From positions 1-64,000 of the forward strand of contig JADZAN010000023.1 of NCBI GenBank assembly GCA_020852815.1: DNA of 64,000 nucleotides. The letters run 5' to 3'. Below, piece by piece: positions 41,360-50,980 of this stretch (the first letter of the stretch is position 1; every line of letters starts with the position of its first letter). The notes under the pieces were generated by a model. The model was given only the letters and a program-made list of their open reading frames with translations. It did not search any database and was not told where the DNA came from. Position numbers and translations under genes: made by a program. The stretch comes from Gemmatimonadaceae bacterium. GTDB lineage: Bacteria; Gemmatimonadota; Gemmatimonadetes; Gemmatimonadales; Gemmatimonadaceae.

Positions 41360-41460
41360 TGTGTCGTCCAGTCGTGAGGTGTTGGTGGCGCGCGTGGGTG
41401 GGACCGCGAACAAACCTGCGTGCACCTGCGACGATTCGCGCGCTCCAGGGCTCCCGGTAG

Positions 41461-41500
41461 CGCCATAGCCTGCCCCCGGATCTGGGAGCAGGCTATGGCG
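41461..41500 (-). terminator. Strong hairpin between susD and the ASPIC/VCBS operon
   Basis: CGCCATAGCCTGC (41461-41473) pairs perfectly with GCAGGCTATGGCG (41488-41500), a 13-pair stem with a 14-base loop that can extend through CCC/GGG. It lies 43 bases after the susD stop. No T-tract follows. It probably ends or attenuates the susC-susD transcript. Confidence 0.75.
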
Positions 41501-41542
41501 GTCGTTCGGAAGCGTACTGCGATTCCTTCCTGCTACAAAATC

Positions 41543-43099
41543 CTAGTAGCCTGCGTTCTGCGTGAGGAGCGGGTTGTTCTGGATTTGCGTGATCGGGATC
41601 GGCATCAGCACGCGATAGCCGGCCGACGCCGCCTTGAACTGGCGGGCATCGAGGTAGCCACCAAGGCGGATGAGGTCCTGGCGACGCTTGGCCTCACCGG
41701 CAAACTCGAACAGCCGCTCGTCGCGCACCACATCCAGCGCCGCCGCCTGTGACAGCGTCGTCGAGCGCGGCTTGGCCGGGTTGAAGACGCGCGCGCGCAG
41801 CTGGTTGATGATCGCCATGCCGCCCGCCACGTTCCCCTGCTGGATCAGCGCCTCGGCCTTGATCATGTACATCTCGGTGAGGCGGAAGTACGGGAACTTG
41901 TGCGGGTGCGAGTCGCCGTTAGGCGCGGTCACCAGGGGCGGGAACTTGTTGATACGCGGTCCCTCACCCTCGGTGGCGGCCGTGATGTCGTTGATCGTCT
42001 CGGTGAAGACGAGCGGGTTCCCCGAGCGATCGTTGACGTTCTGACCAGTCACGAAGCTCTTCTGCTGCCCGGCGAGCCACACCGCCCGGCGCTGGTCGGC
42101 CGGATCGTACTTGCGATACGTCTCGGCGATCGTGGCAAAGCCGTTCCACGGCCCGCCCTGCACGCCATGCTGCGCATAGTGCAGTGAACGCTGCGGGAAC
42201 GAGTTGCCGATGCCGGGCGGGTTGCTCGTGTTGTTGATGACGAAAATCAGCTCCGGCGAGCTGGCGTTGTCGGTGTCGAAGTTCGACTGCCAGTTCGACG
42301 CGAGGCTGTACACGCCCGAGTTGATGACCGCGTCGGCGTACTGGATCGCCTCGGCGTAGCGCGCCGCGGCGCGCGTGATGCCGGCCGACGTGACCGTGCC
42401 CTGGAAGACCGGGGCGTTGAGGTACATGTTGGCCAGGATCGCGTTGGCCACATGCTTGTTCACGCGACCGAACGAGAGCGGGCGCTCCGGAAGGTTGGGC
42501 AGCGCGGCCTTGAGCTCGGTCTCGATGAACTTGAAGACCTCGTCGCGCGTGTTCTTCGCCGCTGGCTTCACTTCCGTGGTGGTCACGATCGGCACGCCGC
42601 CGAACATGTCCATCAGCACGTAGTAGAACCAGGCGCGAAGCACCTGCAGCTCGGCCTTGTTTGCCGCCTTGGTCGGGCTCGAGCTCTTGTCGACCACGTC
42701 GATCATCAGGTTCGCCTTGGCCACGCCGGCGAACATGTTGTTCCACAGGCCGTTCATGTCGTCCAGCGCGGAGCCCGAGTTGGCCGTCCAGGTCTGCTTG
42801 TAGATCTCGATCCAGCGGCCGTTGTCGAACCAGTCGTTGCCACGCGTCGGGACGATCTGCTCGTCCGTCGTGATCTCCGACAGGTTGTAGTACGCCCACT
42901 GCGTCTGGCGCAGCTGGGCATATACCGAGGCGGCACCGGCGAGGATTTCCGCGTCGTTCTTGAACGCGTTCGCCGGCGTGAGCGCATCGAGCGGGGTCTC
43001 GGTGAGATCCGTGCATCCCGCCAGCGCACTCAGCGCACCCGCCAGCGCCACGGCACTGAAGCCGGTGCGGCGGATGGAGAGCGAAGAGAAGATGTGCAT
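41543..43099 (-). CDS. SusD/RagB-family outer-membrane nutrient-binding lipoprotein
   Basis: A 518-residue protein of normal SusD length. The lipoprotein signal ends SALAGC, followed at once by the typical TDLTETPLDALTPANAFKNDAEILAGAASVYAQLR. TPR-like helices include LWNNMFAGVAKANLMIDVVD and LQVLRAWFYYVLMDMFGGVPIVTT, and the C-terminal part has KFPYFRLTEMYMIKAEALIQQGNV and VRDERLFEFAGEAKRRQDLIRLG, both standard SusD signatures. It caps the TonB-dependent SusC channel and captures oligosaccharide. The gene follows susC by 106 bases on the same strand. The ATG is preceded only by a weak ribosome-binding site. An antisense CGTTAGGC word covers its Pro-Asn codons. Confidence 0.93.
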   Translation of the reverse strand: MHIFSSLSIRRTGFSAVALAGALSALAGCTDLTETPLDALTPANAFKNDAEILAGAASVYAQLRQTQWAYYNLSEITTDEQIVPTRGNDWFDNGRWIEIYKQTWTANSGSALDDMNGLWNNMFAGVAKANLMIDVVDKSSSPTKAANKAELQVLRAWFYYVLMDMFGGVPIVTTTEVKPAAKNTRDEVFKFIETELKAALPNLPERPLSFGRVNKHVANAILANMYLNAPVFQGTVTSAGITRAAARYAEAIQYADAVINSGVYSLASNWQSNFDTDNASSPELIFVINNTSNPPGIGNSFPQRSLHYAQHGVQGGPWNGFATIAETYRKYDPADQRRAVWLAGQQKSFVTGQNVNDRSGNPLVFTETINDITAATEGEGPRINKFPPLVTAPNGDSHPHKFPYFRLTEMYMIKAEALIQQGNVAGGMAIINQLRARVFNPAKPRSTTLSQAAALDVVRDERLFEFAGEAKRRQDLIRLGGYLDARQFKAASAGYRVLMPIPITQIQNNPLLTQNAGY

Positions 43100-43205
43100 A
43101 TGAGTCCGAGGGTACCTGATCAGGTGAGTCGTCCGTGAGTCGCTTCGAGTCGCTGCGGCGCGGGCGAGGCGAGGGCCGCCATCGCCGCGCCGCAACTGTC
43201 CGTCG

Positions 43206-46200
43206 TTAGAACTGGATCCGCAGCCCGGTCGTGAACGTGCGGGCGCGCGGGTAGATCAGGTAATCGATGCCGCGGTCGACACCGTTGCCGGTGAAGACCT
43301 CGGGGTCGTAGCCGGAGTACGGCGTGAACAGCAGGAGGTTGTCGCCCGACACGTACAGTCGGGTGTCGCGGTTGGACAGCGCCGGAATGCGGAAGGTGTA
43401 GCCCACGGTCGCGTTCTGCAGGCGCACGAACGACCCGTCCTCGATCCAGCGCGACGAGTAGATCGACGGCTGCCCGATGGCATCCTTCGCCTTGAGCGCC
43501 GAGCGCATGAAGTTGCGCGCCTGGTTCACGTTGGACGTGCTGCTGTAGATGAGCGCCGTGTTGTTGAACACGTCGCGCCCCATCTCGGCGCGCCACAACC
43601 AGCTGAAGTCGAAGCGGTTCCACGTGCCGTTGCTGCGAATGCCCAGGCTGAACGCCGGGTTCGCGTTGCCGATGATGACTTCGTCGTCACCGCCCGGCGA
43701 CGTCGTCGTCCCGTCCTCGACACGCGAGGTTTCACGGCCGGCCGCATCACGCGTGACCTTGTACTTCACGAAGAGCTGCTCACCCGCGCTGTTGTAGCCG
43801 GCGAACCGCGCGCCCCAGAAGGTGCCAATCGGCTGGCCCGGGATCAGGCGCTGCGAGTTCTTCCCCGACTGCCCCTGCCCGTTCACCGCACCAGCGGTGA
43901 TGAACTGGCGGTTGAGCCCCAGTTCGTCCACCTGGTTGCGCTCGACGGAAAGGACGAGCCCCGACGTGAGCGACAGGCGCGAGTTGCTGATGAGTTGCGC
44001 GTCGAGCGAGGCCTCGAGCCCCTTGGTGCTCAGGCTCCCGACGTTTTCCAGGCGCGTCGACACGACCGCGGGCTGCGCAACCGGCACGTCGAAGAGGAGG
44101 TCCTTGGTCTTCTTCTGGTAGAACTCGATGGTGCCGGTGAACGTGTTGTCCTTGAACCCGTAGTCGATGCCGATGTTGGTCTGCGTCGACGTCTCCCACT
44201 TGAGGTCGGGGTTGGCGACCTGCGAAGCGGCGAAGCCGGTGATGACCGTGCTGCCGAAGGGGTACTTGGCGCTGTTGTCGGTGCGGAGAAGGAGCTGCGT
44301 GCCGTACGGACGCACCGACTGGTTCCCCTGCAGGCCGTACCCGACGCGAAGATTCAGGTTGGAGAAGAAGCCATCCTTCAGGAACGACTCCTCGCTCAGG
44401 CGCCACGAGGCCGACACGGCCGGGAAGATCGCCCACTTGTTCCCCGGCGCCAGGCGCGACGATCCGTCGTTCCGCAGCACGCCGGTGATGAAGTACTTGT
44501 TCTTGAAGCCGTAATTGGCCCGCGCGAAGAACGAGGCCAGCTTCGACTGCTCGATGTACGAGAGCGGCGTCGGCGATCCTTCGGGGTTACCGGCACCCAG
44601 GTTGTTCCAGGTAAAGGCGTCGGTGAGGAAGCCACGCATTTCCGACTCGAAGCCACGGTTGTCGAAGCGCGTGAACTCGTAGCCGCCGAGCACTTCCAGC
44701 TCCTGGTCGTCACCAAACCTCGGCGCCCAGGTGAGCAGCGACTGGAAGTTGAGGTTGGAGAGCGAGCGCTCGGCCTGACGGGCACGCCCGCTGGTCTCGG
44801 CGCCCACGGGGCTGGTGCGCGGGTAGTACGTCTGGCGGACCGAGTTGGCGATATCGGCGCCAACCGTCGTGCGGAACGTCAGGTTCGGGAGGAGTCCGTA
44901 CGAGGCGGAGAAGTTCCCCAGCGTGCGATTCTCCGGCGCCTGGTCGATGAGCTGGCGCGACATGGCGACCGGGTTGCGCAGCGACTGCGCGCCGGCGCCA
45001 ATCTCGTAGAAGGTGCCATCGGCGTTGCGCACCGGCTGTGTGGGGTCGAACGACACCATGTTCGTGAACACACCCCCGGAGAAGCCGGCGGTGTTGTCGA
45101 ACGGCAGGTAGTCGTTGTTCACGCGCGACACGGTGATGTTCAGCGAGCTTTGGAGCTTGTCCTTGAACGCCGAGTTGTTGGCGTTCACGCGCCCCTGATA
45201 CCGCTGCAGCCCGTTGGAGATGATGATCCCCTGCTGCTCGAAGTAGTTGAGGGTGGCGCGATAGCGCGTGCTCTGCGTCCCGCCGGAGAGCGAGATGTTG
45301 TGGTTCTGCGTGTACGCCACGCGCTCGATTTCCTTCTCCCAATCCGTATTGGCCGTGCCGAGCGTGTTGGCGCGCGAGGCCGGGAGCTTCCCCTTCGCGA
45401 TCTGGTCCTTCACGAAGGTGGTATACTCGCTCCCCGTGAGCATGTCGTAGCTGTTGGCCGCGCTGGACGCTGCCACGTAGCCGTCGTACTCGAAGAGCGA
45501 CTGCCCGGCCGAACCGCGCTTGGTCTCGATGAGGACCACGCCATTGGCGCCGCGCGACCCGTAGATGGCCGTTGCCGACGCATCCTTGAGAACGGTGATC
45601 GAGGCGACATCCGACGGGTTGAGCGTGTTGAGCGGCGAGCGGCTGATGGGCGACGACGCGACGCCCAGGCCGGCGGCGACGGCGTTGTCGTTCTGCAGCG
45701 GCACGCCGTCGATCACGTAGAGCGGCTCGTTGGACGCCGAGATCGACGTTCCGCCGCGCACGCGAATCTGCGCGTTGGCGCCAGGCTCGCCGTTGTTCGA
45801 GACCAGGTTGACGCCGGTCACGCGTGCGGTGAGCAACTGGTTCGCGTTGCTCACGACGCCGACGTTGGCGTCGCTGGCATCGATGGTGGCCACGGCGCCG
45901 GTAATTGCCTCACGGCGCTGCGAGCCGTACCCCGTCACGACGACGGCCTGCAGCGAGATGGCCGAGGCGCCGAGCGCGAAGTCGGCGGTGACGGTCTGGC
46001 CGTCGCTCACCGTCACGTTCTGCGTCTGCGGGTTGTAGCCGATGCGCGCCGCACGCACGGTGTGCGCGCCGGCGGGAACACCGGGAATGGTGTAGCCACC
46101 ATCCGCACGTGTCAGCGCGCCGCGCGTCGTGCCGACCACCTGAATCTGGATATTCGCGAGCGGTTGGGTACTCGTCGAGTCCACAACCTTGCCCGAGATC

Positions 46201-46286
46201 GTGCCGCCGGTGCCCTGCGCGGGGAGTTGAGACACCGTCAGCAGGCCGCCCACCAATGCGGCCAACAGACAACGTGTGACTGCCAT
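43206..46286 (-). CDS. SusC/RagA-family TonB-dependent outer-membrane transporter
   Basis: A 1026-residue protein with a signal peptide (ending QLPAQG), an N-terminal carboxypeptidase-regulatory-like domain (GTISGKVVDSTSTQPLANIQIQVVGTTRGALTRADGGYTIPGVPAGAHTVRAARIGY, residues 27-85), and the SusC linker with VVVTGYGSQRREAITGAV. The plug domain has LTARVTGVNLVSNNGEPGANAQIRVRGGTSISASNEPLYVIDGVPL and ITVLKDASATAIYGSRGANGVVLIETKRG. The beta-barrel ends in TFTTGLRIQF with the C-terminal Phe. It imports a glycan with SusD using TonB energy. The ATG has GGAGAG upstream. A perfect LacI-type palindrome lies 115 bases before the start, and malto-oligosaccharide is the best-supported substrate because malQ has a related site. 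Confidence 0.94.
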   Translation of the reverse strand: MAVTRCLLAALVGGLLTVSQLPAQGTGGTISGKVVDSTSTQPLANIQIQVVGTTRGALTRADGGYTIPGVPAGAHTVRAARIGYNPQTQNVTVSDGQTVTADFALGASAISLQAVVVTGYGSQRREAITGAVATIDASDANVGVVSNANQLLTARVTGVNLVSNNGEPGANAQIRVRGGTSISASNEPLYVIDGVPLQNDNAVAAGLGVASSPISRSPLNTLNPSDVASITVLKDASATAIYGSRGANGVVLIETKRGSAGQSLFEYDGYVAASSAANSYDMLTGSEYTTFVKDQIAKGKLPASRANTLGTANTDWEKEIERVAYTQNHNISLSGGTQSTRYRATLNYFEQQGIIISNGLQRYQGRVNANNSAFKDKLQSSLNITVSRVNNDYLPFDNTAGFSGGVFTNMVSFDPTQPVRNADGTFYEIGAGAQSLRNPVAMSRQLIDQAPENRTLGNFSASYGLLPNLTFRTTVGADIANSVRQTYYPRTSPVGAETSGRARQAERSLSNLNFQSLLTWAPRFGDDQELEVLGGYEFTRFDNRGFESEMRGFLTDAFTWNNLGAGNPEGSPTPLSYIEQSKLASFFARANYGFKNKYFITGVLRNDGSSRLAPGNKWAIFPAVSASWRLSEESFLKDGFFSNLNLRVGYGLQGNQSVRPYGTQLLLRTDNSAKYPFGSTVITGFAASQVANPDLKWETSTQTNIGIDYGFKDNTFTGTIEFYQKKTKDLLFDVPVAQPAVVSTRLENVGSLSTKGLEASLDAQLISNSRLSLTSGLVLSVERNQVDELGLNRQFITAGAVNGQGQSGKNSQRLIPGQPIGTFWGARFAGYNSAGEQLFVKYKVTRDAAGRETSRVEDGTTTSPGGDDEVIIGNANPAFSLGIRSNGTWNRFDFSWLWRAEMGRDVFNNTALIYSSTSNVNQARNFMRSALKAKDAIGQPSIYSSRWIEDGSFVRLQNATVGYTFRIPALSNRDTRLYVSGDNLLLFTPYSGYDPEVFTGNGVDRGIDYLIYPRARTFTTGLRIQF

Positions 46287-46634
46287 TCGTTTGCTCTCCA
46301 AGTGTTGGCGTGGCGGGATAACGCGATCGTGCAACGTGCGGGACTTCAGCGAGCATTCACTGCGAACACGAACATTGAAAACGATACCGCTCTTGCGCCG
46401 GGAAACGTTTCCTCCCGGGAATTGACCGCATAACATACGGGCGTCCAGAATCGGGTCAAGATCATGTAAATCGGCTCGGCCCTTCCCGTGGGCGGGTCGA
46501 AGGCCTTCTCGCCTCACCGACGATACCGGACATTCGGTTCGCCTAATTCAAATGGCGCAAATCCCGATACCGTTTCCATCTATAGTTGCTGGTCCGTTTC
46601 TGGTCGCTGCCTCACCCGTCGCAACGCCCCTCCA
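46287..46634. other. Divergent intergenic region between susC and the 807-residue protein gene
   Basis: This 348-base region carries promoters for both directions. It is less GC-rich than its surroundings around 46360-46460 and 46540-46600. Besides the palindrome at 46401-46412 it has two partial matches, GAAAACGATACC at about 46376 and GATACCGTTTCC at about 46566, so regulator sites may control both genes. No small gene is visible. Confidence 0.6.
46401..46412. promoter_or_regulatory. LacI-type operator palindrome upstream of susC
   Basis: GGAAACGTTTCC is a perfect 12-base palindrome with the central CG typical of LacI/GalR-family operators, 115 bases before the susC ATG. A 10/12 match (AAAAACGTTTCC) lies before malQ, suggesting a shared maltodextrin regulator. 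No lacI-like gene is in the window. Confidence 0.6.
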
Positions 46635-49058
46635 ATGCTGCTGAGCTCGTTCCTGCTGGCCGCCCAACTCGCCGCGCCCGCCCGCGCCGTTGCCCCCGTC
46701 CTTGCCTTTCCCGAGCCCGGGCTCGACGACAGCGCCGCTTACCAGGGCTACCAGACCCGGATCTTCCGCGACGCAACGGGGAACACGCTGCAGGTCTATC
46801 TCGACCAGCGGCAAGGGCGCGTGGTGCACCTCCTGGCCGACGCCGAGAATGCCAGCGTCGGGTTGAGCGCGCGCAACGCGGATGGCTCACCCGCCGCGCT
46901 GCACTGGGGGGGCGAACGCGCCCAGGTCTCGCGGCGCGCGCGCCAGCGCGTCTTCTCCCACGACGTCACGACCAGCAGCGCCTCGCTCACGCTTGGCTGG
47001 TTCGTGCTGGGGACGATGCGCGTCGAGCGCGACTTCCAGTACGAAGGGCGCCATCGCGCGCCGTTCGGGAATGCACCGTTCGTCGTCCCCGAAACCCAGC
47101 GCTTGGTCGATGCCCTCGCCTCGCTACCTGACTCCGTGCAGCGTCAGCACCTGGCGGCGCTGCGGGCTTCGTCGGTGGACGTTGTGCGCGGTCGGCTGCG
47201 CCCCAGCATGCAGCAAAGGCGTTGGGCGAACGGATGGGAAGTGCGCGTGACGCAGCCCTCGCTGGATGGGCGCGACACGATGGCGGTGGCGCTTCGTGGC
47301 GACGCGCGTAGCACGCGGGGGGAGATACGGGGCGACTCCGTGATCGTCGCCGCCACCGGGGGAGGGGGCGTGCGCCTCACGCTCGAGGTGGTGACGACCG
47401 GAGCCTCGCTCACGCCGCTGGCGCGCACCGAGATCTTCACGGCGGGGTTCCTGGCGTTTGTGGATTCGGTGCGGCAGACGGGCGAGCGCGACGCGGGGGC
47501 GCGCACGCAGGCGCGCTGGATGGAGCGGCAGGTGCGCGGCGTGGAGCTGCTGTCGTCGCGGGAGAAGCTCATGGCGGGGCTTCCGACGTACGCGACCTAC
47601 TTCGGGCGCGATATGCTGGTCACGGCGCTGATGATGCGCGACATCTGGCGCAGCGACATGTCGGCGTTCGCGGTGGCGGCGGCGCTGCGCAAGCTGTCGC
47701 CGCGCGGCGAGGTGTCGCACGAGGAGGCGCTAGGCGGCCAGGCGGTGCGCGAGGCAGCGGGCGAGTACGCCGCGCTGGTGCAGGCGCAGCGTGCCGCGCG
47801 CGCGCGGGGGGAGGGGCGCGTGGCCGACTCGCTCCTGGCGCGCGCGCTCGTGGTGCTGCGCGCTCACCGGCGCGTGCGCGAGAACTACCACATGATCGAC
47901 GACGAGTTGCACCTCCCCATCCTGCTGGCGCGGTGGCTGGGTGACCCGTCGGTATCCGCCAGCCGCAAGCGGGCCTTCCTGCGCGAGGGGAGCGATGGCC
48001 CCGGGTCGGAGTCGCGGCTGGCGCGCGTGCTGCGGGAGCTGGCGCTCGTGGCCCGGATGACGGCGCCGTACGCGGCGGCCCCCTCGGCGGCGACGCTCAT
48101 CTCGTTCGCGCGCCGAGACGATGGCGGCTGGGCCGCGACGAGCTGGCGCGACAGCGGCGTGGGGTACGCCGGCGGGCGCTACGCCATGGACGTGAACGCC
48201 ATCTGGGCCCCGCACGCCCTGCAGGCCATGCGCACCATCCTTGCCTCGCTCCGGGCGCTGGGCTTCCCTACAGATTCGCTGCAGCGCGCGCTGCCGCAGG
48301 CGCTGGGCGACACGCCGCTGGGGGCCTGGGTGCGCGACAGCGCACAGCTCGCTCGAGCCATCGACACCTGGCTGGGGGCGGGGCGGCACTTCATGGTGCG
48401 CCTGTCGCCCAACGAGGTGCAGCAGCACGTGACCGCGCGCCTGGCCGCCCTCCCGGCCGTGGAGCGTGGTTACTGGGAAGGGGTGCTCGCGCAGAGCGGC
48501 GCCGACCGCGACTCGCTGACCTTCCTTGCCCTCTCGCTCGACAGCGCCGGCGCCCCCATCGGCGTGGTCAACTCCGACGTGGCCACGCGCCTCTTCCTCG
48601 GCGACCCCCTGCGGCGGGCGATGGATCACGCGGTGGTCCGCCGCGACACTCGGCAGTTTGTCAGGGAGTTCCCGGTGGGGCTCTTCATCGCCGGCGTGGG
48701 GCCCGTGGTGGCAAACGACGCGTATGCGACGCCAAAGGTCTGGAGCGATTTCGAGCGCGACCGGTATCATGCGCCGCGCGTGGCGTGGGGGCGTGAAGTG
48801 AACCTCTTCCTGTTGGGGGTTGCCTACCAGGCGCGCATGGGCGGTGCGGGCGACGCCGGTTACGACCGTGAGCTGCACGACGCGGCCACCAAGGTACTCG
48901 CGGCCGTGGAAGCGTCGGGCTTCAAGAGCGAGCTGTGGAGCTACGACTTCGTGAACGGCGTTCCGCGCGCCGTGCGATACGGCTCCGGCGGCGACGTGCA
49001 GCTGTGGAGCACGACCGACCTCGCCGTGCAGTACGCGCTGGCGCGCTGGCGGCGCTAG
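46635..49058 (+). CDS. Secreted protein of unknown function, probable alpha/alpha-barrel enzyme
   Basis: About 807 residues with a signal peptide (LLSSFLLAAQLAAPARA). I cannot name the family. The first 250 residues are beta-rich (GNTLQVYLDQRQGRVVHLLADAENASVGLSARNADGSP; LTLGWFVLGTMRVERDFQYEG). From about residue 290 helices dominate, with YATYFGRDMLVTALMMRDIW, ENYHMIDDELHLPILLARWL, GRYAMDVNAIWAPHALQAM and, late, VAWGREVNLFLLGVAYQARM and ELWSYDFVNGVPRAVRYGSGGDVQLWSTTDLAVQYAL. The GRDM...DD..H..P pattern and two-domain layout recall glycoside hydrolases with (alpha/alpha)6 barrels, like the gene at 29023-30165. It is divergent from susC and shares its control region, so a role in extracellular glycan breakdown is a reasonable guess. 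Confidence 0.7.
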   Translation: MLLSSFLLAAQLAAPARAVAPVLAFPEPGLDDSAAYQGYQTRIFRDATGNTLQVYLDQRQGRVVHLLADAENASVGLSARNADGSPAALHWGGERAQVSRRARQRVFSHDVTTSSASLTLGWFVLGTMRVERDFQYEGRHRAPFGNAPFVVPETQRLVDALASLPDSVQRQHLAALRASSVDVVRGRLRPSMQQRRWANGWEVRVTQPSLDGRDTMAVALRGDARSTRGEIRGDSVIVAATGGGGVRLTLEVVTTGASLTPLARTEIFTAGFLAFVDSVRQTGERDAGARTQARWMERQVRGVELLSSREKLMAGLPTYATYFGRDMLVTALMMRDIWRSDMSAFAVAAALRKLSPRGEVSHEEALGGQAVREAAGEYAALVQAQRAARARGEGRVADSLLARALVVLRAHRRVRENYHMIDDELHLPILLARWLGDPSVSASRKRAFLREGSDGPGSESRLARVLRELALVARMTAPYAAAPSAATLISFARRDDGGWAATSWRDSGVGYAGGRYAMDVNAIWAPHALQAMRTILASLRALGFPTDSLQRALPQALGDTPLGAWVRDSAQLARAIDTWLGAGRHFMVRLSPNEVQQHVTARLAALPAVERGYWEGVLAQSGADRDSLTFLALSLDSAGAPIGVVNSDVATRLFLGDPLRRAMDHAVVRRDTRQFVREFPVGLFIAGVGPVVANDAYATPKVWSDFERDRYHAPRVAWGREVNLFLLGVAYQARMGGAGDAGYDRELHDAATKVLAAVEASGFKSELWSYDFVNGVPRAVRYGSGGDVQLWSTTDLAVQYALARWRR

Positions 49059-49094
49059 AGCCGCGGCGCCCGGTCATGTGCGCGCTGCGGGGGC

Positions 49095-49892
49095 TTAGCG
49101 CTTCGCCTTGAGCCTCACGGAGTACATCCGCGGCCAGAGCTTCCCCGTCAGGAGCAACTGGCCGGGGGCCGGCGCCCGCGCCACGCCGTTCATGACATCC
49201 GCACCGTACGGACGCTGCGCGCGCGGCCAGAGCGTGGCAAAGTCGAGCATCTCCTTGACCACACCGGTCTGCGGGTCGATGCGCGCCACCCAGTCCGACT
49301 CGTACACGTTGGCAAACAGCTCCCCGTCGATGAACTCGAGTTCATTGAGCTTGGTGAGCGGAGAGTCCTGGTAGCGCACCTTGAGCACACGCGTCGTGGC
49401 GAATGTCCCAGGCGCGAGGTAGCGCAGCGAATCGGAACCGTCGCTCATGATGAGCGACGTGCCATCGGTGGCCAGCCCCCACCCCTCACCAGCGTAGGTG
49501 AACGAGTCCACGCGCGCGAGCGACTTCGCGTCGTATACGTATCCGACCTTGGACTCCCACGTGAGTTGGTAGAGCCTTCCCGCCAACAGGGCGAGCCCCT
49601 CGCCGAATCGATCCTCCGACAGCCGAGTCGAGGCGAGAACGGCGCCCGACTCGAGGTCCACGCGTCGCACCTCGGAGTCGCCGTATCGCCCCGTGCTTTC
49701 GTACAAGGTGCTGTCCTGCCAGAGGAGCCCCTGCGTGTACGCGCCGGTGTCGTGCGGGAACTCGGCGACAACCTCGAAGGGCGCGTCCTCGTCCACGGGC
49801 GCGCTCTGCGCGCGATCGCACGACGAGAGCGGCGCCACGGCGGCCAGAAGGGCGATGCCGAGCGGGGCGAGACGGGCGAGGGATGTCAACAT
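49095..49892 (-). CDS. Glutaminyl-peptide cyclotransferase (plant/papaya-type) lipoprotein
   Basis: About 265 residues. The lipoprotein-type signal ends APLSSC. The mature protein is a five-bladed-propeller-like glutaminyl cyclase: FEVVAEFPHDTGAYTQGLLWQDSTLYESTGRYGDSEVRRVDLESG is diagnostic, with TKLNELEFIDGELFANVYESDWVARIDPQTG in a later blade and RPYGADVMNGVARAPAPGQLLLTGKLWPRMYSV at the end. The enzyme converts N-terminal Gln of exported peptides to pyroglutamate. Two starts are possible (GTG at 49907 or this ATG), neither with a strong ribosome-binding site. It is convergent with the 807-residue protein gene and divergent from the ROK kinase gene. Confidence 0.9.
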   Translation of the reverse strand: MLTSLARLAPLGIALLAAVAPLSSCDRAQSAPVDEDAPFEVVAEFPHDTGAYTQGLLWQDSTLYESTGRYGDSEVRRVDLESGAVLASTRLSEDRFGEGLALLAGRLYQLTWESKVGYVYDAKSLARVDSFTYAGEGWGLATDGTSLIMSDGSDSLRYLAPGTFATTRVLKVRYQDSPLTKLNELEFIDGELFANVYESDWVARIDPQTGVVKEMLDFATLWPRAQRPYGADVMNGVARAPAPGQLLLTGKLWPRMYSVRLKAKR

Positions 49893-50078
49893 GGGAGTCT
49901 GGCGCACGCCGTGATCGAGATGGACTCAAGGTAGCGCGGCGCAGCACGGTCGCGCCCCCGCTGGGGGTGAACTACGCGTGAAGGCGCACTCGCTCGGTGG
50001 CGTGCTGCTGCGCGTCTCGCCACGTTGTACCAGCCAGCAGGCAGTCGTACTGCCGCGTCCAAGGTATCCGTTCACCCC

Positions 50079-50975
50079 ATGCGCATCGGCATCGACCTCG
50101 GCGGGACCAAGATCGAAGGGATCGCACTTTCCAACGCCGGCGAGGTGCTCGTCAGGCAGCGCGTGTCGACGCCGCGCGCCTACCGGGCGACGATCGACGC
50201 GGTGGTGACGCTGGTACGCGCGATCGAGGAGGAGACCGGCGAGCGGGGGACGGTGGGGATGGGGATTCCCGGGACCATTGTCCCTGCAACGGGGCTGGTG
50301 AAGAACGCGAACTCCACCTGGCTGATTGGCGAGGCGCTGGGTCGGGACCTGTCGGAGGCGTTGGCGCGCGAGGTTCGGATCATGAACGACGCCAACTGTT
50401 TTGCGCTGTCGGAGGCGACCGACGGTGCGGGGGCCGGCGCCGATGTGGTCTTTGGGGTGATCCTCGGCACCGGGGTGGGTGGTGGAATCGTGATTCGTGG
50501 CGAGTGCCTGATTGGCGCCAACCTCATTGCCGGCGAGTGGGGGCACAACGCGCTGCCGCGCGTTGCGGCTGACGAGGTGCCCGGGCCGGCGTGTTACTGC
50601 GGGCGCAACGGCTGCATCGAGACCTGGGTGTCGGGGCCGGGCTTTGCGCGGGATCACGCGCGGGCGACGGGGCAATCGCTTACCGGCCCCGAGATCGCGC
50701 ACCGTGCGGCGCTGGGCGACGAGGGGGCGCAGGGCTCGCTGGCGCGCTACCACGATCGCCTGGCGCGCGCGCTGGGGTCGGTGGTGAACGTGCTCGACCC
50801 CGACGTCATCGTGCTGGGCGGGGGGATGTCGAACCTGCCAGGGCTGGTGGAGGCGGTCACCGCACAGTTGCCGCAGCACGTCTTTTCCGACAGCTGCAAC
50901 ACGCGCGTCGCCCGCCACATGCACGGCGACTCGAGCGGGGTGCGCGGCGCCGCCTGGCTCTGGCCGGCGCCCTGA
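50079..50975 (+). CDS. ROK-family sugar kinase
   Basis: This 298-residue ROK kinase opens with the ATP-binding motif [15 protein letters not shown]. The catalytic Asp lies in [12 protein letters not shown], the phosphate-binding loop is [14 protein letters not shown], and the zinc-binding ROK signature is GEWGHN...[17 protein letters not shown], with all Cys and the His present. [13 protein letters not shown] is the adenosine motif. Substrates of close relatives are fructose, glucose, mannose or N-acetylglucosamine; I cannot choose, but glucose from MalQ or GH13 action would fit this window. The stop is five bases from that of the convergent acylase gene. Confidence 0.92.
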   Translation: MRIGIDLGGTKIEGIALSNAGEVLVRQRVSTPRAYRATIDAVVTLVRAIEEETGERGTVGMGIPGTIVPATGLVKNANSTWLIGEALGRDLSEALAREVRIMNDANCFALSEATDGAGAGADVVFGVILGTGVGGGIVIRGECLIGANLIAGEWGHNALPRVAADEVPGPACYCGRNGCIETWVSGPGFARDHARATGQSLTGPEIAHRAALGDEGAQGSLARYHDRLARALGSVVNVLDPDVIVLGGGMSNLPGLVEAVTAQLPQHVFSDSCNTRVARHMHGDSSGVRGAAWLWPAP

Positions 50976-50980
50976 CCCGG

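Noticed and set aside
33975-41377. Very long plus-strand open frames opposite the ASPIC/VCBS genes (33975-36173 and 37850-41377)
   Set aside because: They are mirror images of the calcium-loop repeats on the coding strand, rich in Val/His/Arg with no domain. High GC keeps the antisense frame open. The minus-strand genes explain the region.
43995-46433. Long plus-strand open frame opposite the susC gene
   Set aside because: It is antisense to a clear SusC protein, with no recognisable domain or start signal.
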